Part shown: in pieces, positions 16,549 through 19,375 of the stretch
Layout of the letters: each line of letters opens with the position of its first letter
Numbering within the stretch: position 1 is the stretch's first letter
Source: Davidsoniella eucalypti
Lineage: Eukaryota > Ascomycota > Sordariomycetes > Microascales > Ceratocystidaceae
Reading direction: 5' to 3'
DNA: 19,375 nucleotides
Assembly (NCBI GenBank): GCA_004009845.1
Contig: RMBW01000253.1
Coordinates: 1-19,375 of the forward strand
The notes under the pieces: generated by a model
What the model was told of the DNA's origin: nothing
The model's database searches: none
Seen by the model: only the letters and a program-made list of their open reading frames with translations
Position numbers and translations under genes: made by a program

Positions 16549-17379
16549 TTTAAAATATAACCTAAAAGATTTAAATTAAAAATCAAGTTGATTGCATGCA
16601 GAAATTCACTCGTAGAATACTAAATATTTCTTGGGAGTTCTACAATATAAAGCAAGTATCTAGGTACAATATAGAAAGATAGTCAACAAATTTGAAAAGG
16701 ATAGTTAGCCAAACAAGATAATATAACAAGTCGATTTAATGGATATTACTGGGAATTATAGCACAATAGCGACAGACACTAACTTGATATGTATTTCAGT
16801 TAGGTTCTTTAGTTGTAAGAAGAACCACAAGACTAACATGGCAGCAGTTCAAATTATCAACAACTTTAGGTACTTATACCATTACAATAGCATGACATTA
16901 GGTGGTTGGGATTTAGAGCTTACATGATTGATAAAACAACAAGTGTAGTGGTAGCAACTGGCACAGTTGGCATTTTAATACTGAACTTACATAGCAATCA
17001 CTTTCTGTAGTATCTGCAGGATATATTGTTCACTGAATGATTCCCGACTTATAATGCAAGTTAATATCGTCGCTAAAACACATGAGCAAAGACCAAGTTT
17101 GTTTAGAAGAAGTTCTACATAGTCATGAGTAAGAAGAATGGTAGTAGTATAATCAGCAATGATCAAGGACTTACAGTAAGTTATGTACGTAGTTCTAAAG
17201 GAATGTTTCATTGCAAGGAAATGTAATAAGACGTATATAAATTATGTAAGAATACCAAGAGCTCAGCACTCAAAAAAGACCAAAAAATCAGCGAAAATTA
17301 ATACAATTTTGCTCGAATCCATCTCAAAACACGTTTAAAATACTTAACTCATCTCTACGAATCTATTAATACCAGTTGC

Positions 17380-18081
17380 ATGATGGCGCACGCCATGCGC
17401 GATGCATTAAGGGCGATTGAAGCCTCGAAAGACGGCGAAAGCCCAACGGTCACCCCCACTGAATCAATCAGCCTCGTACCAACACACATGGACGACAGCG
17501 AAATGACCGACGAAATCAACACCACCATCAACAAAAACAACAAAAACAAACGCCGCATCGAGGAGATCGAGCTACCAAGCTCTGTTCAGACTACACAGAG
17601 CACCAACAAGCTTCTGCTTATCGGTGGTGGCAAGATTCCCTCCCCCAAGCACATCCGTGACTTGGTTAACTGCAATGGAGAAATGAAGGCCATTGAGGTC
17701 AGGCTGACCTCGAAGAATAACATCAGCATCACATGCAGCAGCACCTCCGCGAAGGCCAGCCTCCTCAAAACTAAGGACAGCTGGATGGCACGCCTCCGGC
17801 CTTTGGGCTGGAAGGACTGCATCGAGCCTGAAAACTGGCAACGCCTTGTGATGCACGGGATGCGTCTCGAAGAGATCGATAACTTTGCTGAAGAATTCTA
17901 CGACAGCAATGGCATCGAGGCCCTCCCGAGAGTGCGCATACTACGCAAACCTCGCCCAGGACAGACGGTCGGATCCGTCGTGTTTACTGTCCTGAACCAG
18001 GCAAGTGCGTCTGCTTGTCTCAACAAGCAGATGTTCTTTGTTGCGCAAAAAGTCAAGATTGTTAAGTATTTTTATGATTAG
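17380..18081 (+). CDS. LINE ORF1 (Gag-like), short form without visible zinc knuckle
   Basis: 233 codons from a double ATG (17380 and 17383). The N-terminal 60 residues are acidic and low complexity, ending in an Asn/Lys-rich basic patch (residues 51-59). A globular part follows, with GGGKIPSPKHIRDLV, a DSWMARLRPLGWKDCI block and an RRM-like end (VGSVVFTVLN... FFVAQKVKIVKYFYD). In many Tad-like ORF1 proteins the RNA-binding domain is followed by CCHC knuckles; here the stop comes directly after it. The TAG (18079-18081) overlaps the ORF2 start ATG (18074). The frame itself is intact. ORF1 proteins bind element RNA. Confidence 0.75.
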   Translation: MMAHAMRDALRAIEASKDGESPTVTPTESISLVPTHMDDSEMTDEINTTINKNNKNKRRIEEIELPSSVQTTQSTNKLLLIGGGKIPSPKHIRDLVNCNGEMKAIEVRLTSKNNISITCSSTSAKASLLKTKDSWMARLRPLGWKDCIEPENWQRLVMHGMRLEEIDNFAEEFYDSNGIEALPRVRILRKPRPGQTVGSVVFTVLNQASASACLNKQMFFVAQKVKIVKYFYD

Positions 18082-19375
18082 AAAACTCACGATCTTTCAG
18101 CATAACCAGGGAAAGCGTAAAGGCATTTTGGACCATCTCTTTGGATTAGCAATAACGCAGAGAGTGGAGATATTGTGCATTCAAGAACCCTGGGTATGGA
18201 AAAAAGAAGGCAAATGGATTTTCCAGGACCACCAAAACTTTCACACCGTCAAACCAGCTTTATCTCTGCTAACAAGACCAAGGGTCGTGACCTATATCCA
18301 AAAGGACATTGACTTCACAATAGAAAAGCCTCTCGACATCGCAAGCAGCGATATTCAATGCATAAGACTTCATATAGACGCGCAACCATTATTGGTCAAC
18401 CTCTACAACCATCCGACCCAACCCCTTTTACAGCACCCGCTTGTCCAGCAATGGCAGGTTGGGAGTGGCATCATAGTCGGACTTCAACACTCATCATCCA
18501 TGGTGGTCTGTGAACTGTGAGCAATCACAGCATGCAGATGAAGTCGTTGGTTGGTTGCAGAGGAACAATGCGGACTTGGTGGTGGATCCCGAGAATGCTC
18601 TGGTCAACAGAGGCACTTTCTTCACCACCAGGTCGCAGAAAATATCAATCATCGATCTCGCCTTCCTCACCGGGCAGATGAAGCAAACGAAAACTAGTTG
18701 GACGTGTGAAGGTCTCCACGGTTCGGATCACCAGTGCATTAAATTGCAGTTCCACGACGCCCGAAAAAACGAAAAAGAGACAGAAAAAAATATATATAAC
18801 TTAAAAAAAACGGACTGGAAACAGTTCAGAGAGAGCCTCAAAAAAAGAGGCATAAGTATTAGAAAATCTCAAAAAAAGAGATACTCGACCGGATATGGCA
18901 GCCATTCTGACCGCCGCCATCCAGGATACCTGCGCAGAGGTGATGCCGAAGGCTCGCATCTGCCCCCCGGAGTAAGCCTTGGTGGAACGACGAACTCAAG
19001 CTATTGAGAAGTCCTTCCTGAGGGCTGAACGACATTGGAAGAAGGATAAGATCTGTCACACGGAGTACAAAGAAAAACGAAACAGGTACTTCCATGCCAT
19101 TATCAAAACAAAAACTAACTATTTCAACTCTTTCTTAGAGCAAGCAACCCGGTGACGAAGTCTTCACTGCTATGAGATACACGAAACCACAACCGACTCG
19201 TATATACAACCACTCGAGGAAAATGGTGTCAAGGCTGAGTCTTTCGACGACCAAGCTAAGATGCTACTGAATCTTGTGGGCGGGCGAAAAAGGTGAGTCC
19301 CTTGAGGACGAAGACACTCTACCCATCCCACATCACGAGAACTCGAAATGGCCTTGGCCTAACATCTCTACCATT
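18074..19375 (+). pseudogene. LINE ORF2: endonuclease and linker, frameshifted, incomplete at the right edge
   Basis: It begins MIRKLTIFQHN with catalytic Asn11 and then IQEPW with Glu38, the signature of APE-type LINE endonucleases that nick the target DNA. At 18481-18483 a 2-base loss turns the expected GDFN motif into a frameshift, removing the catalytic Asp. The next frame resumes FNTHHPWW, then IIDLAF and the catalytic SDH (18723-18731). Further shifts occur near the A-runs at 18840-18880, near 18970 (before SKPWWNDELK) and near 19000. The last readable stretch ends KWPWPNI, close to the usual start of the RT domain, which is not in the window. This copy cannot make an active enzyme. Confidence 0.8.

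Larger units (their letters stand above)
15318..17255 (+). mobile_element. AT-rich dispersed repeat, copy B, with nested insertions
   Basis: It starts with the same GCCTAGGTATTATTCGGCGG as copy A. The early part (15318-15775) and the late part (16605-17255) align with copy A. The middle (about 15780-16600) is extra and includes the sequence shared with fragment D (790-960) plus several palindromic units. Matching sequence ends where the LINE begins. No coding capacity is readable; the late part may be a fossil gene, since both copies keep ATGATTGATAAAACAACAAG and GCAACTGGCACAGTTGG. Confidence 0.6.
17256..19375 (+). mobile_element. 5' part of a fungal LINE (non-LTR retrotransposon), runs off the window
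   Basis: The sequence departs from repeat copy B near 17256, changes composition, and holds an untranslated leader, ORF1 and an ORF2 with an apurinic-type endonuclease and the linker before RT. Organisation and sequence style fit Tad1/I-like fungal LINEs. The 5' end appears close to complete; the RT, RNase H and tail lie beyond 19375. Several frameshifts in ORF2 make it inactive. Confidence 0.8.

Overview
The window looks like nuclear DNA of a filamentous ascomycete (Pezizomycotina). The grounds are a chromodomain-type Ty3/Gypsy family, a Tad/I-like fungal LINE, an OrsD-type double zinc-finger gene, an extracellular intradiol-dioxygenase-like gene with a short intron, and sharp alternation between GC-moderate coding-like blocks and very AT-rich repeat blocks. 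I cannot name the species. No intact, clearly functional host gene is present; this is a nested transposon graveyard with some very young pieces.

Layout. 1-1298 is AT-rich and holds fragments of dispersed repeats. 1299-3087 plus 6095-6304 is one host gene of the OrsD zinc-finger family. It carries about three frameshifts and is split by a Gypsy element on the minus strand (Gypsy-1, 3088-6089), which has two LTRs that read as identical and a perfect 5-bp target duplication (ACATC). Only 215 bp beyond it, a second, related Gypsy element on the plus strand (Gypsy-2) begins at 6305 inside the same gene. Gypsy-2 keeps its 5' LTR, leader and gag and is cut off at 8491 by an AT-rich repeat (copy A, 8491 to about 10340). 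10375-13600 is AT-rich and mostly unreadable. At 13796-13976 lies a solo LTR of the same superfamily with a TTATC duplication, just upstream of a decayed intradiol-dioxygenase-like secreted-protein pseudogene (14143-15047). Copy B of the AT-rich repeat runs from 15318 to about 17255. A LINE starts near 17256 and runs off the right edge: ORF1, then a frameshifted endonuclease ORF2, with the RT domain not reached.

The Gypsy elements are the most informative part. Both have an 11-nt primer-binding site that is the exact complement of an 11-nt stretch inside their own LTR, the layout of Tf1-type self-primed reverse transcription. A TATA-like box sits about 50 bp before that stretch in each LTR. 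Between this site and gag both carry eight tandem units, each a small hairpin. In Gypsy-2 four of the eight hairpins have changed sequence on both arms while keeping pairing, which suggests selection on RNA structure. Gypsy-1 has lost the gag C-terminus, protease, RT and RNase H but keeps an open integrase-chromodomain frame, so it was probably moved in trans.

A second unusual object is a palindromic unit of about 38 bp, present about six times in both orientations. One copy ends in 19 A residues and is flanked by a perfect 7-bp duplication, so it resembles an extremely small retroposon.
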